A DNA stretch of 64,000 bases from Branchipolynoe longqiensis. Its lineage: Eukaryota; Annelida; Polychaeta; Phyllodocida; Polynoidae. The notes beneath the pieces were generated by a model that had not been told where the DNA came from, did no database searches, and worked only from the letters and a program-made list of their open reading frames with translations. The stretch is taken from assembly GCA_030323885.1 (NCBI GenBank), contig CM059190.1, positions 104,139,856 to 104,203,855 of the forward strand. The letters run 5' to 3'. Shown here piece by piece: positions 9,479 through 20,943 of this stretch; the first letter of the stretch is position 1; each line of letters starts with the position of its first letter. The position numbers were made by a program, and so were the translations under genes.

Positions 9479-10660
9479 TCAACGTCCCACCAGCGGGTTC
9501 CCAGCGTGCCATCAGCGTGTTATGGGCGCGTTCTCGGCGCGCCGCCGGCGCGCAGACAGCGTGGAGGTAGTGCGTCATTAAAGGTTCGCAGAACGCCGGG
9601 TAACATTATGGCCCTGTCACACTACGATGCTTCTCCCGGCGATCCGTCAGCGTTGAAAATAAAATCTTGCGCGTTGAGAAACGTCAAACTTTTCGGCGGT
9701 TTGGGGGAAAAGATCGGCGTCAGCGCGGCACATCATGCGCGCGCGGCCAACGTGTGTCGACGCGCTGGGGAAAAAAAAAAAAAAGTTTGGTGCGACGTCT
9801 TCATTTAACCTTAAATGATGCTAGCGCGTAAAACAAAAACGGCCCAGTTTGCGCAACGCGTGAGCAACGACCCTCCCGCGCGCGCGCCGTCTTCCTACCG
9901 TTCCCATAACCTTATTCCGGCGCGTCCAACGCAGCGCGACGCGCGCCTAACCTCCTTACCCATATATTTGCGCGCGCTGGTGGTCGTTGGGTTGTTTTGG
10001 ACATGTTCAAAACCTTGGGCGATAGGGAACGCGCGCCGGCGTTTCGCGCCGACCATCAACGTCAACGATAATGTACCGACGTGTACCGACGCGCGCATAA
10101 CGCGCCCCCAGCGCGTCTCGATATTTCACTCGTTATCGCCCAAAAACACCACACGTTGACGGGTCGCCGGCGAGAAGCGTCGTAGTGTGACAGGGCCATA
10201 AGGCACGCGGCAGACACGCCAGCAACACATCAAGATGCGCCAGCAACATGTCAAGATGCGCCAGCAACACGTCAAGACGCGCCAGCAACACGTCCAACGC
10301 AGTTTGGCTAAAAATCCCCAGCGTTGATGGACGTTGATCAACCTGGTTCGAGCGGGCCGGGAACGTGCTGGTAAAGTGTGTCAATGTCCTGCAAAACGCC
10401 CATAACGCGCGATCCAACACGTTGGCGCGCGTCGGCGCATGTCGAAAGTTTGTGCATGCACAAAACCTCGACGTGGCCCGACCTGCGCCAACGTGTGGCT
10501 CCAAACGTTGCTGGCACTCAACGTGTACCGACGTGTACCGACACGCCGGTAACGCGCCGGTAACGTGTCCCGACGTGTCCCGACGTGTCCCGACGTTTCG
10601 ACCAAAAAGGCAACACGTCGACGCACGTTGGGGAGAAACGTCGTAGTGTGACAGGGCCTT
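9479..10660. mobile_element. Hairpin-core element E2, split by O2
   Basis: 9479-9608 and 10199-10660 share the word style CCAGCAACACGTCAAGACGC / GTGTCCCGACGTGTCCCGAC. The right terminus is CGTCGTAGTGTGACAGGGCC. The palindrome at 10441-10472 is GTCGAAAGTTTGTGCATGCA and its partner. O2 (9609-10198) sits inside. The left terminus is not visible, possibly lost at the SINE ending at 9477, so the left boundary is inferred. Confidence 0.65.
9609..10198 (-). mobile_element. TWA-flanked DNA element O2 (590 bp)
   Basis: Reverse-complement copy of O1 without the inner E1. Termini TGGCCCTGTCACACTACGAT and GTCGTAGTGTGACAGGGCCA, flanked by TTA and TAA. It contains a weak palindrome around 9985-10025 (TTTTGGACATGTTCAAAACC) and a stretch at about 9800-9840 resembling the SINE family A tail. 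Non-coding. Confidence 0.85.
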
Positions 10661-10699
10661 TAAGGAAGCTACTTTCCTAGAAACCGAAATTATGTATCA

Positions 10700-11155
10700 A
10701 CAGTGGAAAGGGGTATTGGTGGGGTCGGAGTGTGGAGTGTGGGTGTGGGGTGGGAGTCGGGGTGGGGTGTGGAGTGTGGAGGTGCTGAGTGGAGGTCGGG
10801 GGGTGCGGTGGAGGTTGGGAGTGGGGTGGGGAGTCGGGGTGTGGGGGTGTGTGGAATGTGGAGGTGCGGAGTGTGGGTGTGGGGGTGCGGTGGAGTGTGG
10901 GTGTGGGGTGGAAGTCGGGGTGGGGGTGTGTGGGATGTGGGTGTGAGGCAGGAGTATGGAGTGTGGATGGGGTAGGAGTTGGGGGTGGGGGCGTGGAGTG
11001 TGGATGTGTGGGTGTGGGTTTGGGTGGGGTGGAAGTGGGTGGGGTGTGGGGCGGGGTTGGTGTGGGGGTTGGTATGGAGACTTTGCTGGGTTGGGGTGGG
11101 TGCGCGGGTGGCGGTGGGGGTGGGGGTTTGAGTGGGGGTGGGGGTTATTAGGGGA
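10700..11155. repeat. G/T-rich degenerate repeat (GGTGTGGGG words)
   Basis: Plus strand is dominated by GTGTGGGTGTGGGG and GGAGTCGGGG words. ORFs on both strands are compositional. Confidence 0.9.
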
Positions 11156-12280
11156 GTGCCATGCACAGACGGTTCTCCGAATGCCTTTGTTGTGTCGGCG
11201 CCATTTTGTTTGTTTGATTTACAAAGCGAACTTGTCCGAATTACAACAATAACCCGTTCATTGAGCCAAGCCCACATAATTCCTGAACTGCCTGCCACCT
11301 GTGCTGTGTTTCACCGACTAATTAACCTCCTAAACACATTCCTTTCTTTTTCTTTTTCTTTTTTCTTTACACCAATCACACTTTCGGTATTGAGCCAGCA
11401 GGAATCTGGGTCATATAAAAATGCGTGTAAACACTGATTGCTCACAGCGGCTGTGTAACGATTAAGTAAAAACACTGTGTTTATTTATTCACGTCTTATA
11501 TTGGCTGTTTATTTATTTACCGCCTCGTTTCCAGTCGGTTCCCACACTGCCTCGCCCGCCCTCCTCTGGGGACCGATCATGCGCTGCATCCTTGCACACT
11601 GCCTGCGATTCTACATCCGGGTGTAGATGATGTGGCCTCGTTTTGGCAGATAGAAGGCTAGATGAAAGATTCACCTCTGACTCTGTTCATAGGTGAATTA
11701 CAACCCTATGTAATAGTTGGAGAAAATGTGTTTCATTGTTGGTGGTCTCAGTTTGGCATTCCTACCTTATGTTGATTAAAATCCAATAGCTACAATCTAA
11801 TTGTATGTTTTCCCTCAAGGTATATACTCTCCCGAGTGTTAACATTGCATAATATCAAGGCATAATGACACAAAATCAGTTTGACGGGATAGAGTCCATG
11901 ATGCAAATCTTCCCTTTTTGAATGAACTGGTTGTACCGCCTGTCTACCTCAGCCAATGAAAATTACTGCTTCCTGACCTAGATTTGGTTATTACCCAGGA
12001 ACCTCTCAACTTCCTGTCAATGGCTGCCATGTGGATATGTGGGCTGTATCAATTCAACCTTCAACATTCATTTATCTACTGAACTTGATCTGCTAATTAG
12101 TTCAAAATATTTGGGTAAATATATCAATGTATTTGAAGAATATATTTTTCTTTTTAGATAAGCATTTTTGTTCTCATTTCATTTACCCACATTTTCTCCA
12201 CTTTTTATATATGATTGTTCTTCACCCCTACTCAGGCTACTACTGTCCTACGAGGCGATCTTTTATCTAACAGAAGGATT
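11156..12280. other. About 1.1 kb with no recognised feature
   Basis: Ordinary composition. Apart from a pyrimidine run at 11340-11370 there is no repeat signature shared with the rest of the window and no convincing ORF. It is one of the better candidates for unique host sequence. Confidence 0.5.
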
Positions 12281-12299
12281 GTATGTGTGTGTGTGGGGG

Positions 12300-12545
12300 G
12301 GGGGGGGCGCTGGAGGAGAATGCCACAATTCGCAGGTATTCCCCAGTTCCACCAGTCCCTCAAGCAGGACTGAAGTTGCGACCCAGCACCACTGGGTCGC
12401 AGCTTCAGCTCACACACCTGAAGGAAGGTGTGGGTAGGTGGTGAATACACAAACACAAAGTGCTATTTTACCAAAAGTAAAATATTTGCTAGGATAATTT
12501 CACTGCAATCTGCATTAGAATCAAAGGTAGGACCAGAATCCTGCC
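12300..12545 (+). repeat. Dispersed repeat R, second copy
   Basis: After a run of G (12294-12307) comes the hairpin at about 12372-12408 (arm TGAAGTTGCGACCCAG, loop about 5, arm CTGGGTCGCAGCTTCA). Then GTGGTGAATACAC, ACAAAGTGCTATTTTA and AAATATTTGCTAGGATAAT follow, as in 8230-8528 inverted. Confidence 0.7.
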
Positions 12546-12552
12546 AAGTTTG

Positions 12553-12850
12553 GTTTGTTCGTTGGGGTTTTAGCAGCATATCAGGAGTTGCACCAACTTG
12601 TGACAGTGCGCACTCATGTAGACTTTATAGTGCTGCCATACTGGGAGACCAGGCCGCTCGCAATATGACCCGATACCCCACTCAGTCTCATTATCCTGAC
12701 ACTGAGCTACTCAGTCCTTGTACTATCTGATTCATGCCAAATACCAGCCTAGGTAGCGACACGTATAAGTTGTGTAAGTGACTTATTTGACTCAGCCAGG
12801 ATTAGAACCTCTGACTTTCACACAGGAAGGCAAAACTCCTTCCAATTCTG
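12553..12850 (-). mobile_element. SINE family A
   Basis: Tail (GTTGGGGTTTTAGCAGCATA), body (GTGACAGTGCGCACTCATG, CACTCAGTCTCATTATCCTG) and head (GGATTAGAACCTCTGAC), minus strand. Confidence 0.8.
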
Positions 12851-12904
12851 CCACTGCATCAAGTTTATAAAGGTTGGTCATCACGAGGCATGTCGTTGCA
12901 GATA

Positions 12905-13145
12905 CAAACTGGGTTTATAGTGTTTAGGGTTTATAGTGAAGAATTGTGCTGGGAGTGGCACCAACTCCCAACTTCCGGTGTGTGAGCTGAAGCTGTGACT
13001 TGACGTGCTGGGTTTCAGCTTCAGTCCTTCCTGGATTGTGCTGGGAGTGGCACCAACTCCCAACTTCCGGTGTGTAAGCTGTAGCTGTGACCTGACATGC
13101 TGGGTTCCAAACTTCAGTCCTTCTTGATGGACCAGCGGAACTTGG
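12905..13145 (+). repeat. Dispersed repeat R, third copy, locally duplicated
   Basis: Two tandem ~96-base units, each with GTGCTGGGAGTGGCACCAAC, ACTTCCGGTGTG and the AGCTGAAGCTGTGAC hairpin arm. The second unit is diverged in the hairpin. Confidence 0.75.
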
Positions 13146-13189
13146 AACACGCATGTCGGCGTTCACCTTGATTAAATTACTCATAGGCA

Positions 13190-13372
13190 GCTGGCTATAT
13201 ATAGAAGATCCACTCACTAGCTATATATAGCACATCCACTCACTAGCTATATATAGCACATCCACTCACTAGCTATATATAGCACATCCACTCACTAGCT
13301 ATATATAGCACATTTGCACTGACAATATAAAACATGTACACACACTGGCTATATATAGCACACCCACTCACC
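13190..13372. repeat. 26-bp minisatellite with AGCTATATATAG palindrome
   Basis: Five or six copies of AGCTATATATAGCACATCCA plus CTCACT. Each unit contains a perfect short palindrome. Confidence 0.9.
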
Positions 13373-13387
13373 TAAGGGGCTAGATAT

Positions 13388-13980
13388 TCATCATCATCAT
13401 CATCATCATCATGCTATCAGTCATGATACGACAAAGACTGCTTTCATTACTTGAATGTCGCTCTCCATTTAGCTCCCTGCTGAGAGTGATGTCGATGAGT
13501 CGGTCTTACTGTCTCTCAGCTTCAGGTTTCTCCCGATCGTATCCTTGAACCGGAGATGAGGGAACCCTCTCTTTCTGTAACCAGAAAACAGTTGAGATTA
13601 GAGGATCTGCTTTGGTAGCCTGTCTGATGGCATCCTCATGAGGTGTCCAGTCCACCAGAGATTCTTTTTGATCAGAAGATCTTCCATAGAGGTCCATTTG
13701 AGTATTTCCTTATTTGTCACTTTGTCCTTCCAGGTTAGCCTCATGATCGAACGCAGATGCCGCATCATGAAGGCATGCAGCTTTTTCACCTGTCATATGT
13801 ACACTGTCCAGGCCTTGGCTCTGAATAGTAGGGTGGATAGCATGATTGCAGGGTAGATCTTGCCTTTGACCCGCATGGACACATGGTGGTTGTTCCATAG
13901 TCTCTGGAATAGTCAGCCGAAAGATGCACTAGCCTTGGCCATCCTCCCCTGTATTTCACCATCACTTGATATAGTGCTTC
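13388..13980 (-). pseudogene. Fossil LINE: C-terminal end of an RT-type ORF
   Basis: Minus-strand translation in pieces gives RLWNNHHVSMRVKGKIY, then AWTV, KLHAFMMRHLRSIMRLTWKD, KVTNKEILKWTSMEDLLIKK, NLWWTGHLMRMPSDRLPKQI and GYRKRG. This is the post-RT C-terminal region typical of RTE/L2-like non-LTR elements (family knowledge). Frameshifts and substitutions interrupt it. A (CAT)n run at 13388-13412 marks the 3' end. A sister copy is at 26405-27290. Confidence 0.75.
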
Positions 13981-14094
13981 CGTATACATCCTTTATGGGT
14001 ATCTGTATATTCATCCAAATACCCATAAAGGTACATATCATGTATACTATCCTCGCCTCCCTCTAATTCACTGTCCCATAACCCATAAGTATCC

Positions 14095-14692
14095 TTGAAA
14101 CAGTTTGGTTTGACAAGAGTATTTCTGTCAGCTCCAAGATACGACTGATGCGCTCCCTTGTCACATCGATCTTCCTGTATGTTTGTGAATCATGGTCCCA
14201 CACAGCAGAGCTTCAAAGAAGAATATAGACTATGAAAATGAAGTGTTACCGCAAGAAACCACACATCTCATACAAAGATCATTTTATCAACGAGGAACTC
14301 CATGCCAAGATCCAGCAAGCAATTGAACTACACCAAGATCTCCTGACAATCGCAAAGAGATCCAATTCTGTAGTGGTATGGACATAGTTAGCATTCATCG
14401 GGTCTGGCTAAAACCATCTTGCAAGGCACAGTGAAAGGGGGAAGATTAGTTGGTTGTTGGAGTTTTACGTCATGGTAATACCTCAGGTCATATCAGGATG
14501 GGAAAGGGTGAAGAAGACAAGGCGGACAAGAGGTGGAAAGACAACATTAGGTAACAGACAGGCGTGGGGTTTGGCAAGTCCCAGAGGGCAGTGCGGAACA
14601 GGGTTAAATGGAGGAAACTGGTTGCAAGGTCATTGGTGGTGCCCCAACAACTGTCACGGTTACGGGATTGATGATGATGACTTCTTAATCAA
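14095..14692 (+). pseudogene. Fossil of a different LINE ORF C-terminus, split by a SINE tail
   Basis: Reads TVWFDKSISVSSKIRLMRSL, VTSIFLYVCESWSHTAELQR, a stop, then KCYRKK and HISYKDHFINEELHAKIQQA, later SGLAKTILQGTVKGGR. After a SINE fragment (14449-14503) it continues in shifted frames (CGTGLNG, the VVPQQLSRLRD-type end near 14650). It resembles the C-terminal domain of RT-encoding non-LTR elements. Not functional. Confidence 0.75.
14449..14503 (-). mobile_element. Truncated SINE family A tail inside a LINE fossil
   Basis: GGTTGTTGGAGTTTTACGTC ... AGGTCATATCAGGATG, 3' part only, interrupting the LINE reading frame. Confidence 0.8.
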
Positions 14693-14947
14693 AAGACGCG
14701 ATTAGCATCACCCGTTTGGATTTGGTCACTACCCTACACTAGAACAAATCTAGCTTAACAAGCACAAACTGTTAAGCAATGCACTGTCATTTAGCAAGCA
14801 CACATTCTATGCAGATTCAATGTAGGAACTTTAATCAATATTGTTTTTAGCTCAAATTGGCAAGCGACAATAGCGTTGTAAATGCAACAATGTCTAGATA
14901 ACATTAAGCCACATATTTAATCAGCGACTTAATGAATAATGTATGTA

Positions 14948-15260
14948 AAGTTGCATAGCCCGATGGTTTGTGTTTCTGTCATTTTGCTTTAGATAAATAT
15001 ATTAGGTTGATTGTTATTATCTACCTTACTTTAGTCTGAAGTAATTTATGTTTGTAATCATTACCGTTTGAGATATTTGAAGTGCAAACATGCACAATTA
15101 ATTTTGGCAAGCACGTCAAAACTCTGACACCATAGGCTTCAGAAGTAACAGGTTTTATTGAATGAATCCAGTATACTGTTCTGTGCAGCAACACATACTC
15201 AATAAGTGCAGCCGTATATAACTTAGATATGAAGTGTTTAAATGTCCAAATACTGTGACG
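14948..15260 (+). mobile_element. TTAA MITE, right end decayed
   Basis: Left end AAAGTTGCATAGCCCGATGG; body AAATATATTAGGTTGATTGT, GAGATATTTGAAGTGCAAAC, AAAACTCTGACACCATAGG, ATAACTTAGATATGAAG. Matches the complete element at 50820-51165. Confidence 0.8.
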
Positions 15261-15387
15261 TATGCCGTTATGCATGTTGCGTCCTGTGTATTATGATTAT
15301 TTAAGAAACAAAATTAAATAAAACTGTTGCATAAACAAATATATGCACCACTCACGACCTAAGCCCTTGAGTCTTAGTCCGTAGAGT

Positions 15388-15740
15388 TTGTTTGTTGTTG
15401 TTTTACGTCCTAGCAACATATAAGGTCATATCAGGACAGGTACCAACTTGTGACAGTACACACTCATGGCGACTTTAATGTGCTACCCCACTGGGAAATC
15501 AGGCCGCCAGCACCATGACCTGATATCCCACTCAATCACATTCTCCTGACACTGAGCGAACCAGTCCTTGCCCTATCCTATTAATGCCGAGCGCCAGGCT
15601 AGGAAGTGACAAGTGTACATTTTTAAGTCATTGGTTTGACTCAACCAGGGTTCAAACCCACAAACTCATGGGTTCGGATCCCCCGATCTCCCAAAACAGG
15701 GGACGGACGCTCAATTCATTCGGCCACCCCGTCTGGTCAA
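15388..15740 (-). mobile_element. SINE family A, full length
   Basis: Tail GTTTTACGTCCTAGCAACAT to head end CGGCCACCCCGTCTGGT. The head carries GGGTTCGGATCCCC as B-box region on the opposite strand and an internal duplication of the 'AACCCACAAACTCATGGG' stretch. Confidence 0.9.
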
Positions 15741-15889
15741 AGTCCGTAGAGACCAGTGAGGTGGGGCCAGGAAAATATCTCTCTTCAAATTGTAAATATT
15801 CCTGTCGTCAAGGGTATGCATTACGGTAAACTCGCAAGTCTTAACAGAACCCCGACAATTACCAGATAGCAATGATGAGCAGAAAAGAT

Positions 15890-16232
15890 GATTGGTTGTT
15901 GGAGTTTTAAATCCTGGCAACATCTAAGGTCATACCAGGATGTGTACCGACTTGTGACAGTACTCACTCATGGTGACTTTATAGTGCTGCCCCACTGGGA
16001 GATAAGGCTGCCAGCACCATGACCCTGATATCCCAGTCAGTCACCTCATCCTGACACTGAACTAACCAGTCCTTGCCCTATCCTAATAATGCCGAGTGCC
16101 TGGCTAGAAAGTGACAAGTATAAATTTTTAAGTCCTTGGTTTGACTCGACATGGGTTCTAACCCATTGGTTGGAATCCCACGATCTACCAAAGCGGGAGA
16201 CGGACGCTCAACTCATTCGGCCATCCTGTCTG
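15890..16232 (-). mobile_element. SINE family A, full length
   Basis: From GGTTGTTGGAGTTTTAAATC to CTCATTCGGCCATCCTGTCT. Same layout as the copy at 15388-15740, which lies in the same orientation about 150 bases away. Confidence 0.9.
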
Positions 16233-16439
16233 GTCAGACCAGAAAAGAAAAGTGGCACACATTAAATGCGCGCATGTCGGTGAGAAATGCCAAAATATTA
16301 CATGACTCTAAAACCACAAGAAAGGATGCAACAAAGTGGATGCAGCAATGTTTACGACAGCCAATCAGAGTGTCGTGTTGGGTGGCCGATCTCACGTGAC
16401 CTTGAACTTAACAAGCAAATGGACGAAGCGCGGGAAGGT

Positions 16440-17400
16440 GATGTGTGTGGGTGTGTGGGTGAATTGGTTTGTGGATGTGTGCGATGTACAATTGTGGTGT
16501 GGGGTGTTTGGTGTGGATATGTGGTGTGGACATGTGGTGTGGACATGTGTTGTGGATGTGTTGTGTGGACGTGTTCTATACTCGATGTGTTCTGTGGACA
16601 TGTTCGGTTGATGTGTGTAGGTGTGTGTGCATGTTTGTAACTGTGGCTGGGTGTTAATCTTATTGAGGTGAGAAATGTGACTGTATGTCTAGTGGGGAGG
16701 TGTGAAGTCTTACAGTGGTTTGTTTGGTGTGGAGCAGGGTTTGACATTGTCGCGTGTGTATATGTATGTGTAGTGGGGAGGTGTAAAGACTTATAGTGGT
16801 TTGTTTGGTGTGGAGCAGGGTTTGATATTGTCACGTGTGTATATATGTGTGTAGTGGGCAGGTGTGAAGGCTCACAGTGGTTTGTTTGGTGTGGAGCAGG
16901 GTTTGACATTGTCACATGTGTATATATGTGTGTAGTGGGGAGGTGTGAAGGCTCACAGTGGTTTGTTTGGTGTGGAGCAGGGTTTGACATTGTCGCGTGT
17001 GTATAAGTGTGTGTAGTGGGGAGGTGTGAAGACTTACAGTGGTTTGTTTGGTGTGGAGCGGGGTTTGACATTGTCGCCTGTGTATATGTGTGTGTAGTGG
17101 TCAGGTGTGAAGACTTACAGTGGTTTGTTTGGTGTGGAGCGGGGTTTGATGTTGTAGCATGTATATGTGTGTGTAGTGGGGAGGTGTGAAGGCTCACCGT
17201 GGTTCGCTTGGTGTGGAGCGGGGTTTGACGTTGTCATGTGTATATATATATGTGTGTGTAGTGGGGAGGTGTGAAAGCTCACAGTGGTTTGTTTGGCGTG
17301 GAGCAGGGTTTGACATAGTCGTGTGTATATAAATGTGTGTAGTGGGGAGGTGTGAAGGCTTACAGTGGTTTGTTTGGCATGGAGAGGGGTTCGATGTTGT

Positions 17401-17445
<45 letters not shown>

Positions 17446-17506
17446 AGTGGGGAGGTGTGAAGGCTTACTGTGGTTTATTCGGCGTGGAGCAGGGTTCGAT
17501 GTTGTC

Positions 17507-17562
<56 letters not shown>

Positions 17563-17715
17563 AGTGGGGAGGTGTGAAGGCTTACAGTTGTTTGTTTGGC
17601 GTGGAGGGGGGTTCAATGTTGTCGTGTGTATATATATATATATATATGTGTGTGTAGTGGGGAGGTGTGAAGGCTTATAGTGGTTTGTTTGGTGTGGAGC
17701 AGGGTTCGGGAGCAC
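16440..17715. repeat. ~80-bp minisatellite with growing internal (TA)n
   Basis: 16440-16660 is a looser GTGTGGACATGT array. From 16690 to about 17700 there are roughly 12 units beginning TAGTGGGGAGGTGTGAAGGC and containing TTTGTTTGGTGTGGAGCAGG. The spacing is 80-82 bases in the first units and reaches about 107-114 later, because the TATATA stretch at the end of the unit lengthens. Coding-looking frames (H/T/P-rich) are by-products. Confidence 0.95.
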
Positions 17716-18220
17716 GTCCCTCGGTGGGCGTGGCGGGGAGGGGGCGGTGTGTGGACCTTCTTGTAATTCATTCGTCAGATTCTTGTCGGCGTGGGATGCC
17801 TTCTCATATGAACACTGCTTGTGTGGGCAGCTTCTTGTGCGTGTATTTGACCGTGTTTGTGCGGGGGAGGGGGGGAAGGGGGAGGGGGGGGGGAGTGAGG
17901 GATGGGGGTGTCTGAGGGGAGTGTTGGGGGAGTGTTGGGGGAGGGGGCGCGAGTCATTTACAGACTTCCTGAACATTAAACTCTTATTCAGGCCTCCATA
18001 ATGTGCACACACAGAACATGGACGGACAAAAACCATGATTCCTTTAACTGCGGGGCTCAGTTGACAGGCAGATGCGATGGGTCTGTGGTGTGTGTTGGTA
18101 TGTGTGTGTGTGGTGGGGGTGTGGGGGTGTGTACTGGAGCGTGTGTGTGTGGGGGGGGGAGGTGCTGGGGGTTATAGGAATCAGACCTGGTACTTGTTAC
18201 ACAGTATACAGAACCACCGC
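17716..18220. other. No gene; G-rich and GT-rich patches
   Basis: G-rich runs at 17860-17950 and GTGGGGGTGTG-type runs at 18095-18170, with ordinary sequence between. No element boundaries seen. Confidence 0.6.
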
Positions 18221-18221
18221 C

Positions 18222-18360
18222 CCTTTCACCCCCTCTCTCTTCTCCCCGCCTCCCCCGCCTCCCCCGCCTCCCCGCCTCCCCTCGCCTCCCCCGCCTCCCC
18301 CGCCTCCCTTGCATAACCACGCCCCTCCCCTAACACCTCCCTCCCGCCCACCGCCCCCAG
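18222..18360. repeat. Pyrimidine-rich array (CCCCGCCTCC words)
   Basis: About ten imperfect copies of CCCCGCCTCC, then further C-rich sequence up to the SINE head. Confidence 0.9.
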
Positions 18361-18366
18361 CTTCGT

Positions 18367-18716
18367 CCCGGCTAACCAGACGGGTTGCTCGAATCGGCAG
18401 AGCGTTTGCTTGTCATGAGGGAGGTTGTGGGTTCGATCCTGGCCAAAGCAAACCAAAGACTTAAAAATTGATATTTGCCGGTACCTGGGCCGGTACTTGA
18501 TATTATTTTGACAGTGCAAGGAATGTTTTGGTCAGCTACAGGGTACGATACTGCGAGTGACTACCGAGTCGGATATCAGGTCATGGTGCTGACGGTACGG
18601 TGTTCCAGTGGAGCAGCACTATAATGTCACTAGCCATGACGGTGTACTGGCCCCAGTCGGTACTTGTCCCGATCTGGCATTAAATGTTGCTAGGGTGTAA
18701 AACTCCAACAAGCAAA
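18367..18716 (+). mobile_element. SINE family A, divergent subfamily, full length
   Basis: Head ACCAGACGGGTTGCTCGAAT with A-box-like TCGGCAGAGCG and a canonical B box GGGTTCGATCC (18429-18439 region). Body GTCGGATATCAGGTCATGGT, then tail GGCATTAAATGTTGCTAGGG and TGTAAAACTCCAACAAGC. The promoter boxes are better preserved than in most copies. Confidence 0.9.
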
Positions 18717-18719
18717 TGC

Positions 18720-19325
18720 AAAGTCTCCTGGCCACCCCCACATCCTCTAGACTCCCCACCTCCCACACATCCCCCACCTCCCACCTCCTCTACATCCCTA
18801 ATTTCTTCCACATCTTCCAAATCCTCCGCATCTCCCACATCTCCCACATCCCCCACATCTCCATTTCATTCCCACCTCCCACATCCTCCATATCATCCAC
18901 ATCCACCATACCATCGACATGCCCCACATGCCTCAGATCCTCCAGATTGTCCACATCCCCACATCCCCCACATCATCAACATCCCCCACATCTCCCACAT
19001 TTCCCACATCACCACATCCCCAAATCCCCAACATCCCCACATCCCAACATCATCCACATCACCCACATCTTCCACATCCCCACATCCCCCACATCCCCCA
19101 CATCACCCACTTCCCTACATCACCCACATCCTCTACATCACCCACAACCTCCACATCCCCACATCCCCCAAATCCCCCACATCCCCCAAATCCCCCATAT
19201 CCCCACATCACCCACATCCCCACATCGCCCACATCCCACATCTTCCACATCACCCACATCACGCATATCCTCCACATCCTCTACACCCTCAACACTCCCC
19301 CCACATCCCCCATATCCCCTACATC
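18720..19325. repeat. C/A-rich array, word CCCCACATC
   Basis: Degenerate copies of CCCACATC, CACCCACATC and CCTCCACATC for about 600 bases. ORFs of S/P/T/H or G/M/W/V content are compositional. Confidence 0.95.
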
Positions 19326-19434
19326 CCAAACAATCGTACCTATAACACCATACCCCTTTACTATTAATATTAATAATTATGTAAATTTAATATAGCACCT
19401 TTGCTAGTAGTAGGAGGCACCTCATGGCCCTGTC

Positions 19435-20260
19435 ACATTACGCCGCATCACGCAAGCGTGTGGCCAATGCCTAAAATCATTTTCAAATGGCGAGATGCAT
19501 CAAACTTGTTGGCACAAGGGGCAAAGTTGGATGAATACATACCATATACACAACGTGCTGAACGTATGATGAACGTATGCAGAAGGTATGTCTGACATAT
19601 TGCTAGCATGTGTCAGCATATGAGAGCCTATCATATAACATAGCAGAGCGTATGGCCAACGTATGGCCAACATATGGCTAACGTGCCTCCAGGCAAAAAA
19701 CGCTCGCAAGACGCTAACGGTACGCTCGCAGCATGCCGGTGAACGCTATATACGTAATTCGTTCGCCAGAAGTACGCCTTATACATTACATACACCAAGA
19801 CATGGTGGAGAAACACTAAATGTATGTTATACATACATTAGATGCACATTATCCATACATTGTGATTAAGTCGTCAATACACAGACTGTACATGTCCTCT
19901 GGTTCTCCATCTGACTGACGTAGGTCAAAGTAGTGCTACATATGAACAACATTTGTCTAACGTAGTCTAAAGTACATCTAACATACATCAACATATGTCT
20001 AACGTATACATAACGTATGCCCGACATAAAAGCCACACGTTGTCGAATGTCAAAAGTTTTGTGCATGCACAACACTTTCGTGACCCCTTGACGAGCGACG
20101 CCGTATAACGACGAACATCGACTTACATCGATGTATACCAACATTCACATAACGAACACATAACATTTGAGTAATGCATATCGATGTCCACACATGTATT
20201 GCCGCGAAATCACCTATGTTGGTGCATGCTTGCGTGATACATCATAGTGTGACAGGGGTA
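19435..20260. mobile_element. Hairpin-core element E3 (~826 bp)
   Basis: Left terminus TGGCCCTGTCACATTACGCC, right terminus CATCATAGTGTGACAGGGGT followed by TAA. The palindrome at 20049-20084 (half-site CAAAAGTTTTGTGCA) is 194 bases from the right end. The interior repeats ACGTATGGCCAAC / ACATATG / ACGTATGC words throughout the long left arm. Non-coding. The left flank (TCA) does not match TAA exactly. Confidence 0.75.
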
Positions 20261-20304
20261 TAAGGCAATGTGCAAGTAAACCAGATTATCTATTTACAAA
20301 TTGG

Positions 20305-20525
20305 ACCAAGTTGCATAGTCCGATGAAAGCATCAAGTTCTTGAAACAGGAAAGATTGATTCTCCATAACCAACTTAGATACTGGTGTGCTTATTATAAAA
20401 TTGTTGCTGCATAGAAGGGAATATTGCGCCAATCTAATAGAGCCTGTTACTGCTGAAGCCTGCAGTTTCTGGCATTTTGACCAAAAATAATGCAGCATAT
20501 TTTTCACTTCAAATGTTTCCAAAGT
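20305..20525 (-). mobile_element. TTAA MITE fragment, inverted
   Basis: AGTTGCATAGTCCGATGAAA, then CCAACTTAGATACTGGTGTG (inverse of the internal CAGTATCTAAGTT) and CTTCAAATGTTTCC. About 220 bases. Confidence 0.7.
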
Positions 20526-20648
20526 TAGCCATTGATAATAAGTTAATTCAAGTTAAAGTAAAGTATGTTCTAATGATCAACTTAATATATGCACATACAA
20601 CTATGGCAGAAACTAAATAAAACCATCGCAATATGTAACTTAAAAGCA

Positions 20649-20843
20649 CAGTAAAACCTCCCTAACCGACCACCTCCACAGATCGACCACTCCCCTATAT
20701 CGATCGCTGTATTTGGGTCCCAAATGATCGCCCATACAATATCAGTGTACTGATACAAAAAACTCTCTAAACCGATTACTTCCCTAAATCGACCATTTAA
20801 ATTAAAGTCGGTCCCATGGTCGGTCGATTTAGAGGTTTTACTG
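20649..20843 (+). mobile_element. Pogo/Tigger-like MITE, 195 bp
   Basis: Termini CAGTAAAACCTCCCTAA and TTTAGAGGTTTTACTG. Interior has CGACCACTCCCCTATATCGA and TAAAGTCGGTCCCA. Same family as 42120-42294, which lies in the other orientation. No transposase. Confidence 0.85.
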
Positions 20844-20943
20844 TAGTTGAAAGATAAAGAGAGATATTTCACTTTAAATAGAAACTCTTCTTTTAACGGG
20901 TGAGTCGCGAAGTACAGCTTTCTCAGACCTTTCCTAGTATATT

